Source: Wuchereria bancrofti
Taxonomy: Eukaryota > Nematoda > Chromadorea > Rhabditida > Onchocercidae
Assembly: GCA_005281725.1 (NCBI GenBank)
Contig: SSBO01000012.1
Coordinates: forward strand, 15,081,075 to 15,145,074
Direction: 5' to 3'
DNA length: 64,000 bases
A program made the position numbers and the translations under genes. The notes under the pieces are model-generated. The model was not told the DNA's origin. It saw nothing but the letters and a program-made list of their open reading frames with translations, and searched no databases. Each line of letters starts with the position of its first letter. Position 1 is the first letter of the stretch. Of this stretch, positions 1-11,591 are shown piece after piece.

Positions 1-3000
1 AAAAAAGACTCAGTTTTATGTAAAGGTAGTCAAAAAACGAAAAATGATATTATCAGCTAAAAATATATTCAAGACTAACGCAAAAACTTCCTGTTTTGTA
101 TCTAATTTCATTTACGTTATTTTTTAAATGAGATGAAAATTATGAAGACTAAAGAATACTAAATAACAGGAAAAATGTTAATTGCAAGGCCTCCCTTGGA
201 AACACCACATAAAGAAACATTTTGAAAGCAAAACCTGAGCATTACGTCGACGTATTCGATGAACATTATCCATGACAACATCTGTTTCATCTACAATTTC
301 AGCTTGAAGGATCTCTTCGACAATGTCCTCCAAGGTAACAAGTCCAACAAGTTCATAAGCCGGATCAGCCTCTTCTGATTCCACAATACGTTGTACCATT
401 GCCAGGTGGTAATCACCCTGTACACAAATAAATAACAACTGCATAGAAATATCTTTCGTAGTTTTAAGAGCTCCCTGGATACTAAAATTACAAAAAGAAC
501 ATTGTAAGCAGCAAAACAATTAAAAGATGATTATTATAAAACTCACAAAATTAACCTACTTTCTTGAATTCTTCAAGCATTACACGTAAAGGGGTATCTT
601 CCATAACAAAACGCAAAGGATGTTCGTGAAATCCACAAACTGTTTGAATCGTAAAATTATCATCTGGATCTAGGAGCGCCAAATCCTTCACAAACAATAA
701 TGCCACCACTGTATTTCTGAATAATCATGAAAAAATCATATGTATTTCTGAAAGAAGCCAGTAAAATAAAGTTTAGAAATTCGAAAACATTATCTGTATG
801 ATTAGAAAATCAATATATTCTATTAATATATATAAAAAATTAATATATTTAAAAAACTAATATATAAATCAAGGATTCTAGATATGTTACAAGTTTAGCA
901 ACAGTAAAAGTGGTCTTGTATTATCACATCAGAAACTCTGATCCAACTTCCAATTTGTTGTTTACTTTAAGCTTCTGGTTTTCTCTGCAAACTAGCTCAG
1001 TCCCAGTATATTACAGAAGTTGTGTTCTCTTCTTTGAGAGAGATCATTCGTATAGCCATTCCATACAGCTCTTTGGAAATAATGAGACTTGAACTTGAAA
1101 TAAAGTAATACCTATCACCGGAGAAAACTGGTATACGAGTGTACCCCATACGCAGGATTTCAGCAACAGTCTTGGTATTTAAAACTGTTGTATTCGGAAG
1201 CATGAATACATCCTAATATAAAAATCAATGAAAAAATAGAAAGAACCATTTGCATAGCTTCGAATTTATACATATTATTGTTAAGATCATTTACAAAAAT
1301 CATTTGTTTTTTTTCATTTCCCCAAATATTAAAATTATTTGGTTGAGAAAAGGCAAATAGGAAGGTCATTTTTTTTGGAAAATCACTTTATATATATATA
1401 TACTGACTGATATTACTGAATATTAGGCTTACATCAATTTTGGTCATAACATCGCTAACTGTCTTATCGGATATTTCCATGGCACCGACAGCAATCTTCA
1501 ATTCTTCCGCTAATCCTTCATCGCGTGTTGACATTTTGATAAGCTCCATCAACCGCTTGCGATCGTATGATATTACCTAAAATATCAAATGAAAACTCCG
1601 TATACTTTGAATTAAATCCAGCTTGAAACAGCTAAGTGCCAATAAGAAAAAATTATAAATCAATAAATTATAAAAATAATTCAGCGATCTAGCAAGGAAT
1701 AAAGACTTACTTCATCACCTAATAAAACGTCCAATATTTTACTAATCGGATAAGCAATGGGAAATGTGAGTACCATGAAAAAGCGGGTTATCCATATAGT
1801 TCGAGCACCAACTGCAAGCCCTTTCCTAAAAACGAAGTAAAATTACTAGTTCTTTGCATGAAATTCTAGCACAAAAGAAATTGGAACTCTAAATTTTAGG
1901 TAATAGTTGTAACAATAAAGGATAAAATGAAAATAAAGATTTGAGTTAACAATGCAACAAAAAATATAACAAAAAAGTACTTACGAAATACGTTAAAACT
2001 TTAGAACATAATAATAGAAGTGACAGAACAGGAAGTTCCTATCTTAACAAGTTATAACATTAAGTATCAAATTAAATTCAGAGATTCATTTTAAAATAAA
2101 GTAGATTCTTACTTGACACAAAGACTTTGTGGAAAAATTTCGCCAAAGACGACAATTCCAGCAGAGGAAGTTATGAGAGCTACATAACCACTGGTAAGAT
2201 CATCGAAAAGTATGGAAATGGCAGAATTAACACAAACATTTCCTATAAGCAAGGCACAAAGAAGCAAATTTCCAGAACGTCGCACAGGTAATATTACTTC
2301 TGCATATGTACGCTCTTTCTTTGAATCTGAAACTCATTGTCACTTTGAAAAGTAAGAAAAAATAATCGTCAGTCAAAAATTTTGTATATATTCTAATGCA
2401 TAGACTGTTCACATCATTTTTTGAAATTAGTTGCTCTTTACGTATTTACACAGATTTTAAACAGGGAACGGGAAGAATGAGACTTTAGCTACTGAGGTAT
2501 TTTTCTAATGTCTAGAAGGCGAACTATATGATAGAATGGAACAATAAAAATCAAGCTTTCTAAATTTACGATAAAGTTAAAACACACCCGACTTTTGTAT
2601 GAGCATCAGTTCTTGTGGTGTGAGTGCCATTAAACCAAGATTCAAGCCAGAGAATAAACCAGAGAGAATAAAGAGACAGCAAATCACTGCAATCTGAATA
2701 CCCATAGGCAAATAATATTGGCGTGGCGGTATTTCAGTCGATATCATAGCTCGCAGATCATCTAGCTAAAGTTGAAATTTTTTTAAATCAGCCAACGATA
2801 GAGATAAATGCTCCATAAATACTCCCAAAAAAAAATGCCCCCGACGTTTACAAGTTCTGCTTTCATTAGGGTTGCGATGATTTATCTCAGTATTATACTA
2901 TTCTTAATCTCAACATGTTAGCATATTTTCATTGCTGTAATTAATATTTAGAAAGAAAAACTATTGATTCATTTAGGAGTGATACTGGACTTAATGCGAC

Positions 3001-5291
3001 AGATATTCCCTCGAACACTGACGTAGAAACAAGTCACCGAATGCTTTACTGAACATTACATTATCACAAATTGTATTTAACAGCATAGGAACTAATCCAA
3101 ACAAATGTCATCCAATTAAACGAATCATTTCCATATTAAACAATGTATTACTTCTTTTTCCATTTCATCAGCGTTTTAATTCAGTCTGTGAGAACTAACC
3201 ACTGAAAAATCCTGCTCAGTTTCTTTACCCTTCGCATTTTCCTTTGGCTTCTGTCTAATGCATATTTGATAGAGGTCTGTCGAACTGTAAATTAGAAATA
3301 AATGAATTCTAGAGAAACTATGAAAAGAAGACAGAGAACAAAACAATAGAGAAAACTGAAACAAACTCAGGGAATGCTGCCTTAACGACTACACGTTCCT
3401 TTGTATGGATGGTAAAATCGGGTTGTGTGATCTCAATACTGGACATTGAACAATTATTTCCGAGCCGAGTAAAAACAACCAGTGCTATATCATCCATACC
3501 GAGACCAAACAATACCACTCGAACTGGAACATCCGGTTGTACTATCGATACTTCTTTATCACTGTAATTCCATAATATATCATTTATTTGTGAATTAAGA
3601 GATCTAAAATATATGGCCATCATTTGCGCATTGTCAACAAGGAATCCTAGAGTTGAAGAAATTCCAAAAAATTTTGGATGCAATATGATCGCATAATTAA
3701 CAAAACTAGTTTACAGATTAAAAAGGTGCCAAAGCGACGTAAATCTGTAGTAGAAAAAAGAAGTAATATTTCCGACGTTCACACATTCCAAGTCACCACC
3801 ACTTCCTATGATTATTGGTTCTAAAATTGTTTTTTCGGCTGCAATTTCATTGTAAACCAGCATGACTTCAGCACCCAGCATTCCATACGTTGTTTTACAC
3901 TCATTTCAGCATTGCCCTTACTCGACTTAGACTTAATTGCTCAGAAATATTTTTTCCTACTCATTGGAACAGCCGTATGAAAAATCTTTCCATGCTTTTT
4001 ATAAGAAAACTGATTCTTCACCCATGTAGATTTACAAAACAATTCCCATTATCAAATTTCCAGAAATCACTTTTTCGTTTTGAGATGATTCACTAACTCC
4101 CCAACAGTATATACAAAGCATAAATGCTGATTACTGAACTGATTCAATGACAGGTCAAAATATAATTGAAATAATAACAAAACTTGTAGATATCAGCGAT
4201 ATAGGCTGCGGTTTTTTAATGAACAAATTTTAATGATCACTATATTTCAATGTATTAAACATTACTTCATTTCTTTAAAGCAAAATCTAACTATGATTAA
4301 GCAATCTCTAAAAACACCAGTGTACAAGAAGCAGAATCCTAATAAATCAAATCATTTTTTATTTGAAAGAAGGACATAAAGATCACCAGATATTTCAAAT
4401 CTGAATTTTGGAACTCCATTCCGTTAAAACACAAACAGCTAATTTAGTTTATATATTTTTTGATTTCATAAATTCATATATATTTTATTTTTTGATTTAT
4501 GATTTTACATGTAGAATTTATAAAGTTCTAGCAAAATCTAACTATGATTAAGCAATTTCTTAAAATTTTTCTCAAAAGATAATGATATTGTTTTGTACAA
4601 CTGCTGAATCATGTAATTTTTACTGTGGAAAAACATGATACTAATGCAATAATGCAAATATGTCACAAAATACGCTGAATATTATGCAACTTACTTATAA
4701 CCAACGAAACCGTTATCCTCGGATGGTAGTCCTTCAACTCTGATTCCAACCAGATGTGTCTTCTTTTCGTTGAAGCTACTATCACCTATTGGCTGCAATC
4801 AAATTAAGGCTCAGTTCATTATACAACTATAATTGGCTTTTCTATAGGTTTGACAAAATTAGACATTAACAACAATTTTGAAATCAAAATTTTGATCTCC
4901 AAAAAATTGAAAACAGGGAATTTCTGTTATTATAAAAATCTTTCAGCCAAAGCGATTCTAACAAATTCTTGTACCTTAGTTTTTTTTCGAGTTTCACCAA
5001 TACCAAATTTCATCAAATACCAAAGGAATGTCTCTAACAGAACGGACCATACGTCCTGCACAAAAACAATCATGTTAAAGACTGACTGTGAGGCGAATTA
5101 TATTAGTGATGAAAGGATTTATTTTTTTAAGGATGACATTCGTGTATGAAATATAACAATTATGGCTAATTTTGTAAATTGTATTAAAAATTACTCACTT
5201 TTATTTCTTCCTTTTGTGACTGGCAAAATGGGGATAGAAAATAGCAGACAATACAAAAAACGCTATAGAAACGCCATATCCAGATCTGCAT
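1..5291 (-). CDS. cnnm: CNNM-family (ancient conserved domain) Mg2+ transporter, left copy, 3' end off window
   Basis: Cyclin-M/CNNM proteins are plasma-membrane Mg2+ transporters or regulators with a DUF21 membrane domain, a CBS pair and a cyclic-nucleotide-binding-like domain. Exons read on the minus strand, with all phases matching: 5291-5199, 5055-4975, 4792-4695, 3561-3367, 3284-3200, 2765-2588, 2326-2113, 1825-1711, 1576-1433, 1212-1112, 716-560, 417-235. The start gives a hydrophobic signal-peptide-like N-terminus. The DUF21 core [14 protein letters not shown] lies about residue 224, followed by three more membrane segments to about 350. The Bateman module spans about 395-540 ([24 protein letters not shown]). 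Twelve exons encode about 548 residues. The next exon, seen in the right copy at 51254, must lie left of position 1. Exon 2 is 81 bases and in frame here, unlike the right copy. Confidence 0.9.
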
Positions 5292-5790
5292 TCCCTTACT
5301 ACCGAATTTTCTAAAAACCGAATTTTTATTCCATGCTTAAGCAGAGTGACGTTTTTTTGATTAAAACGAAAAAAGAAGTCTTGCTAAGAAAGAATAAAGG
5401 AAGTAACCTTTAAAGAAGAAAAGGGGAAAGAGCTGATTAGAACAGTACATAGTTTTCAGAGTGGTAGAAACTTTTGAAAATGACCACAGATCAGGCAAAA
5501 GCAGGAAAAATAGCTTTTTAGAAAACTTCATTGTACAACCAATTCTGGTTTTTTTTCTTTAAAATCTTTTTTCTTCTCTATTCATTATTTATACTGCCAT
5601 AACATTTTTAGACACTGAAAACTAATAACAATAAAGTATTTTGTTTCTCTCTCTCTCCCTGCCTCTCTTTACATTTGTCATTGGACTGCTCAGTGATCAA
5701 AATATCAGTGTCACACAAATAATCTAAACATTTCCAGAATTTCGATGTATGAATAGAAAGGAAAACTGAATAAATCATAAAACTGAATTA

Positions 5791-7484
5791 ATCTCACAAC
5801 TGACTTCTAATTATTTCGAGTGAAGCAAACAGCGAAGAACTATTTGCATTATACTAAATAGTTCCGTGGTGACAGTGTTTACCATCAGATAGCTAGCTAG
5901 TAGTAGCAACAAGAAAATACCACTCTTTAGCAATTCGATATATCATAAAGTGACTCTATAATAATGCTTGATCTAACTACAACTTCATCTGCCCAGCTGG
6001 AAATCAAACAGGAAGTCACTGAAACGCCAATATGCATAGTTCTCTTTTTCACTTTCCAAAAAAAATTAAACTGGCTTTGTGCCTTCGCTTGGAAATTTTC
6101 CAGCTCTTAAATGATGTAAGAATAACACTGTGTTTTCTATTACTAAATTTGCAAGCCAGCATTACGACTCTATCTGCCCAATTTAGACGATATATTTCAC
6201 ATGTTACATGCAAAAGTCACTAAAAAAATGTTTTTTCGCACATGCGGTTATTGTGCATGCATGAAGGACACAGTTATTATTGAATGCAACATACAAAAAG
6301 AAAGGAAATGAATAAGAATTACCGGCAGGTGAAATGGAAGATACTGATTTGAATAAGTTTTTCAAAAAGTTTTTGATTCGGTTTCACTTCAAAACTTCAC
6401 CGTGTTGATGGAAGAAATGATGAACATGACCAAACCTTGGAAAAAAGTCTCCAATATGGTCATTAAAGCAACAACACCTATCACACCCGTCTTCCTTTGC
6501 TTATAGTGTCTTCTCTCAAAGTCGTTATGTAAATTTAACTTCCAAACCTCAGATACCTTGTGAATCAACAAAGGATTGTAATCCTAAATAATGGTGAAGT
6601 CAAATTAATCTAGTTTAGCTTCAAAATCTTAGCTGAATTTAGCCAATATTTTCCACATTTAACTCAAGAAGTACAAGCAAAAGTTGAATTTGCGTTGGAT
6701 TTAAGTCTTAATTCATTCAAATTAAATTATTAAAGAAAAAAAGAAAAACGTGTGGTTCCTATCCATAAACGGGCAGGTAAATGTTATGTTCAATCTACCC
6801 TATCTCACATCACTACTTCGTTGTTCCGACTTCAAAATCAAAGTAGCCACGAGTGAAAGGACCACAAAAAGACCATTAAAAGAGCACCGGAGGATTCCAC
6901 TCTCGAAAAGGAAAGTGTTCTGCGGTCACAAAAAAAGACGGGATGAAGTGACAACTAACTCGATAATCCATCCATTATATAGGGTTTTTTACCCTTGCCA
7001 AGGTGCTCTCAACAATGCAACTCATGACCTTTAACCCGGCCAGAGTCCTACAACAACCATGCACACTGCAAATCCCTCGCCTCCAGAATGAACCAATCCG
7101 TTTGCATGTTCTGAGAAATGTGCCCATGTGTATTTCATGGTTGACCGTGATCTTTGGAATTGTTTTCTCTTGGTAAGTTTACCTTTGGGGGATGGAGCGC
7201 AGGAAGGGTCGTGTAGTTAAGAGGGACATTGAGAGTATATATTTGCGTGTGTGGGTGTTTTGATTATTATACTGAGTGGAGTTTGAATTGCGAAAAAAAA
7301 TTGATTTCATAGTTCATTTAACTTCAATTCCTTTCTAGTAGTCATTATTAATCAGACTCTTTAAAGTTTACATTTTAAGTTAACAAACTAATTTCACTCC
7401 AGTTATAAGCATATTATGAGCTTTTTTCCGAATGACTAAGGTCAACAAAATTCGGAAAGAAGTCACATAACAATTCTACATGCT
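5791..7484 (+). repeat. First copy of a 1694-base direct duplication joined by a single N
   Basis: Identical by eye to 7486-9179, with only the N at 7485 between them. The right paralogous block has this stretch once. This is best read as two overlapping contig ends that were not merged. Confidence 0.92.
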
Positions 7485-7485
7485 N

Positions 7486-9179
7486 ATCTCACAACTGACT
7501 TCTAATTATTTCGAGTGAAGCAAACAGCGAAGAACTATTTGCATTATACTAAATAGTTCCGTGGTGACAGTGTTTACCATCAGATAGCTAGCTAGTAGTA
7601 GCAACAAGAAAATACCACTCTTTAGCAATTCGATATATCATAAAGTGACTCTATAATAATGCTTGATCTAACTACAACTTCATCTGCCCAGCTGGAAATC
7701 AAACAGGAAGTCACTGAAACGCCAATATGCATAGTTCTCTTTTTCACTTTCCAAAAAAAATTAAACTGGCTTTGTGCCTTCGCTTGGAAATTTTCCAGCT
7801 CTTAAATGATGTAAGAATAACACTGTGTTTTCTATTACTAAATTTGCAAGCCAGCATTACGACTCTATCTGCCCAATTTAGACGATATATTTCACATGTT
7901 ACATGCAAAAGTCACTAAAAAAATGTTTTTTCGCACATGCGGTTATTGTGCATGCATGAAGGACACAGTTATTATTGAATGCAACATACAAAAAGAAAGG
8001 AAATGAATAAGAATTACCGGCAGGTGAAATGGAAGATACTGATTTGAATAAGTTTTTCAAAAAGTTTTTGATTCGGTTTCACTTCAAAACTTCACCGTGT
8101 TGATGGAAGAAATGATGAACATGACCAAACCTTGGAAAAAAGTCTCCAATATGGTCATTAAAGCAACAACACCTATCACACCCGTCTTCCTTTGCTTATA
8201 GTGTCTTCTCTCAAAGTCGTTATGTAAATTTAACTTCCAAACCTCAGATACCTTGTGAATCAACAAAGGATTGTAATCCTAAATAATGGTGAAGTCAAAT
8301 TAATCTAGTTTAGCTTCAAAATCTTAGCTGAATTTAGCCAATATTTTCCACATTTAACTCAAGAAGTACAAGCAAAAGTTGAATTTGCGTTGGATTTAAG
8401 TCTTAATTCATTCAAATTAAATTATTAAAGAAAAAAAGAAAAACGTGTGGTTCCTATCCATAAACGGGCAGGTAAATGTTATGTTCAATCTACCCTATCT
8501 CACATCACTACTTCGTTGTTCCGACTTCAAAATCAAAGTAGCCACGAGTGAAAGGACCACAAAAAGACCATTAAAAGAGCACCGGAGGATTCCACTCTCG
8601 AAAAGGAAAGTGTTCTGCGGTCACAAAAAAAGACGGGATGAAGTGACAACTAACTCGATAATCCATCCATTATATAGGGTTTTTTACCCTTGCCAAGGTG
8701 CTCTCAACAATGCAACTCATGACCTTTAACCCGGCCAGAGTCCTACAACAACCATGCACACTGCAAATCCCTCGCCTCCAGAATGAACCAATCCGTTTGC
8801 ATGTTCTGAGAAATGTGCCCATGTGTATTTCATGGTTGACCGTGATCTTTGGAATTGTTTTCTCTTGGTAAGTTTACCTTTGGGGGATGGAGCGCAGGAA
8901 GGGTCGTGTAGTTAAGAGGGACATTGAGAGTATATATTTGCGTGTGTGGGTGTTTTGATTATTATACTGAGTGGAGTTTGAATTGCGAAAAAAAATTGAT
9001 TTCATAGTTCATTTAACTTCAATTCCTTTCTAGTAGTCATTATTAATCAGACTCTTTAAAGTTTACATTTTAAGTTAACAAACTAATTTCACTCCAGTTA
9101 TAAGCATATTATGAGCTTTTTTCCGAATGACTAAGGTCAACAAAATTCGGAAAGAAGTCACATAACAATTCTACATGCT
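7486..9179 (+). repeat. Second copy of the 1694-base direct duplication (probable assembly artefact)
   Basis: Repeats 5791-7484 head to tail after the N at 7485. Sequence after 9179 continues the collinear alignment with the right block (after about 60530), so removing one copy restores collinearity. Confidence 0.92.
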
Positions 9180-9500
9180 GAATACTAACACATGCTAAAT
9201 GCAGCTAACAGAGAGTTGCTACACGACTAGTCCAACAGTATGGCTGCTTATCACATAAAACTTGCTTAAATCTGAAAATTTCGTAGTTATTACGAAATTG
9301 GTCTTGTGTTAGAAAATGGATTACCTATGATACATAAAAGATTAAGAGAGTATATATTGCGTTACAAATGAGATACATGAACACATTTGAAAGTGAACTG
9401 AGAGTAACACGTGTTGATGTGTACTGTGGACATTCAATTTTCTTTTTTTTTTTTGCATTAATCTTATTAGTTGAATTGTTGGAAATTGTGACTAATAGCC

Positions 9501-10661
9501 ATGTGTAGGGGTGAGAACGATATTTTTAATGTGAGAACGGAATGCGCCACAGATGGACCTATAAAGACTGATGACTTACATCATTTGAGAGAAAGCGACA
9601 TTTTCGTAGATTCTGAAAGTGTCAGAAGTTCCGAGTGCGAAAAACTGTTTTACTGCAGCAATCTATCGGAGGACCACATGGAGTTGGTTTGTATGTCACC
9701 TTTACTTGCATCGAATGGTATTAGCCGTTTGCTACTTCATTTGAAGAATATTCAGATTGGCAGACACTGTTGTCTGTTTTGATTGTAGAATACAAATATC
9801 AGATCTTATTATCAGTGAAATACTTTTCGAAATTTTATGCAAATAACTCGTCAAAGAAATTCTCTTTCTTATTTTGGTAATGTTTTGTTTCAGGAGATCC
9901 GAATGACCGATCGTTACGTCGACTGGAAGCAGATGTTTTAATACCGAATCGCATGAATGAACAGGTGCAAAAAGTTGAATGTCGCGAGCCACTTGAAGGC
10001 TGGATTCCTTTGTGTTTTTGCAGATAATGTGCAGTGAATTTCATATCATCTCTAAGCATTTGATTGTGTAGTTAACTGAAGAGTACTTTTGCATATATAT
10101 AATTGTCATGTGCTTACAGGTTATTTTATATCTAGACTCCTTTTAATTTTGTTGAAACTTTTTAGATCTGGTGCGATGTCTAAAAAAGAAGGCAGTTTTA
10201 TTGGTATGAGAAAATGCTGGAAAGAGCTGGAGTGCTATGAAACATGTCAGCTTGCGAATTAGATTTTATGCAGTTTCTTTCGAATTGTATGCAGTACGAA
10301 CTTGCAATGTATTGGACCGTTTGTTGAACTGGGAGTAGTTTTAGGATACTATCGATATTTGAACTAAGCTCGATTCTTATTTTACTTCAAGTATATGATC
10401 TTACTATAAGATTACCTTTGTATGTGCGTTGCGCATCTACGTAACTTTGGACCTGTTCTATATTCTTAAATTTTTTTCTGAAGTCCTCAATTTTGTAGAT
10501 TCAACGATCCATGGTTTCGTCAAAAAATCAGTGATAAATATATTAAAGAACGAGCAGAATTTCGTTGAACAGGGAAAAATGTAATGGAAAGAAGGTGGGA
10601 AGACTACTGTAAATATAAAATGAAACGAGGTGATTGGGTTGATCGGTGACCATAACAAATA
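9501..10661 (+). pseudogene. CMC1: CMC1 (twin CX9C COX-assembly protein), left copy, broken
   Basis: Corresponds exon by exon to the right-copy gene: 9501 to about 9683, 9894-9998, 10166 to about 10260, 10499-10661. Several lesions are visible against the right copy. A one-base deletion in exon 1, after the codons for DSES, shifts the frame. The exon 2 donor GT has become GC (after 9998). Exon 3 has six A instead of seven after the first CX9C cysteine, another frameshift. Exon 4 has CGA changed to TGA at 10566-10568. A further 2-base loss lies near the end of exon 4. The conserved piece DPNDRSLRRLEADVLIPN is still readable. No functional CMC1 can come from this copy by normal splicing. Confidence 0.82.
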
Positions 10662-11591
10662 AGATAACCTAATGGGAGCTCTTAATTTCTTTTTTAAAGT
10701 TCTGTATGTTCGTATGCCGCATAAGCTGTGAAAGCCATGGTGTCTCTAAACATTCATAAGCCTTTATAAAAACTGTTGTTTGCTATACTTTGTTCACTTT
10801 TTTTCTTTTTTTTAAAATGATTTCACGACAAATGCTAACAATGTTCTGCCATTCTATCAATTTTACTATGCTGTTTCTACTAAATTTAATGGCAAAAAGT
10901 TATCCATTTCTTGGCCCTCTTCAGCTGCGAAATATGAACGATAAGTTAAGCCAGTATGTTAAAATTTCAAATTTTTGATGGAATGTTAGTTACAGATTTT
11001 ATTTTTTTTCTTCTAAACTTCTGCATTTTCTTATATTTGTTTATGTCCAGTTATATCATAGATAATTTGCAAGCATTTTAAAACTAGTCCTCAATTATTT
11101 CTTTGCTGACATTAACTTTGTTAACATCGTTATAATGTAAATGTGTGAAAAGCTTTCATTTGCAATGTTTCCGATATTACTGCTGTTTATTTGGCTAAGT
11201 GAATATTTTCTCTTTTTTATTACTTTGATTATGGTATAGAAGAAGTTTTCAATCATAGTTCAAGCTTGTGACTTAATGTTTTATAAATCTATGTTTTGAT
11301 CATAATTCGAGCGCGTGACTTGGTCTTCCTGTCAGTTTATAAAGCGTTATTGTGAATTCAAATATTATGTCGTATTTCAAAGTCACAGACCAATTAAAAG
11401 ATTGATGGAGGTATTGGGAGGACTCGTAAAAATTAAAGTCTAGTATTTAAACCTCAATAATGTTGTAGCGCAAAATACTTAACGGTGGATACCGATTAAA
11501 TTCGTTAAGGGAAATGTAAAAAATCCCAAATCCGATTTCTATTGTTTTAGGACATTCTTTTATAAGGTTAGAAGCGAATCATATTTTGAAA

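Larger units (their letters stand above)
5292..9500. promoter_or_regulatory. Divergent intergenic region between CNNM and CMC1, left copy, inflated by a false duplication
   Basis: Corresponds to 58347-60906 but is 4.2 kb because 5791-7484 is repeated at 7486-9179 after a single N. I see no gene. The short open frames here are not preserved in the right copy, which argues against coding function. A (CT)-rich tract lies near 5647-5670. Confidence 0.5.

Noticed and set aside
3770..3890. Possible extra CNNM exon on the minus strand
   Set aside because: Exon 3 joins exon 4 (3561) directly in phase, and the stretch is poorly conserved between the two copies with indels that break any frame.
6389..6571. 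60-codon minus-strand frame (and 6032-6223, 6750-7034) in the CNNM-CMC1 intergenic region
   Set aside because: These frames are disrupted in the right block, so they are not conserved, and they are duplicated here only by the assembly joint.
9732..10059. Minus-strand open frames opposite CMC1 exon 2
   Set aside because: They are antisense to a conserved coding exon and appear in both copies for that reason only.
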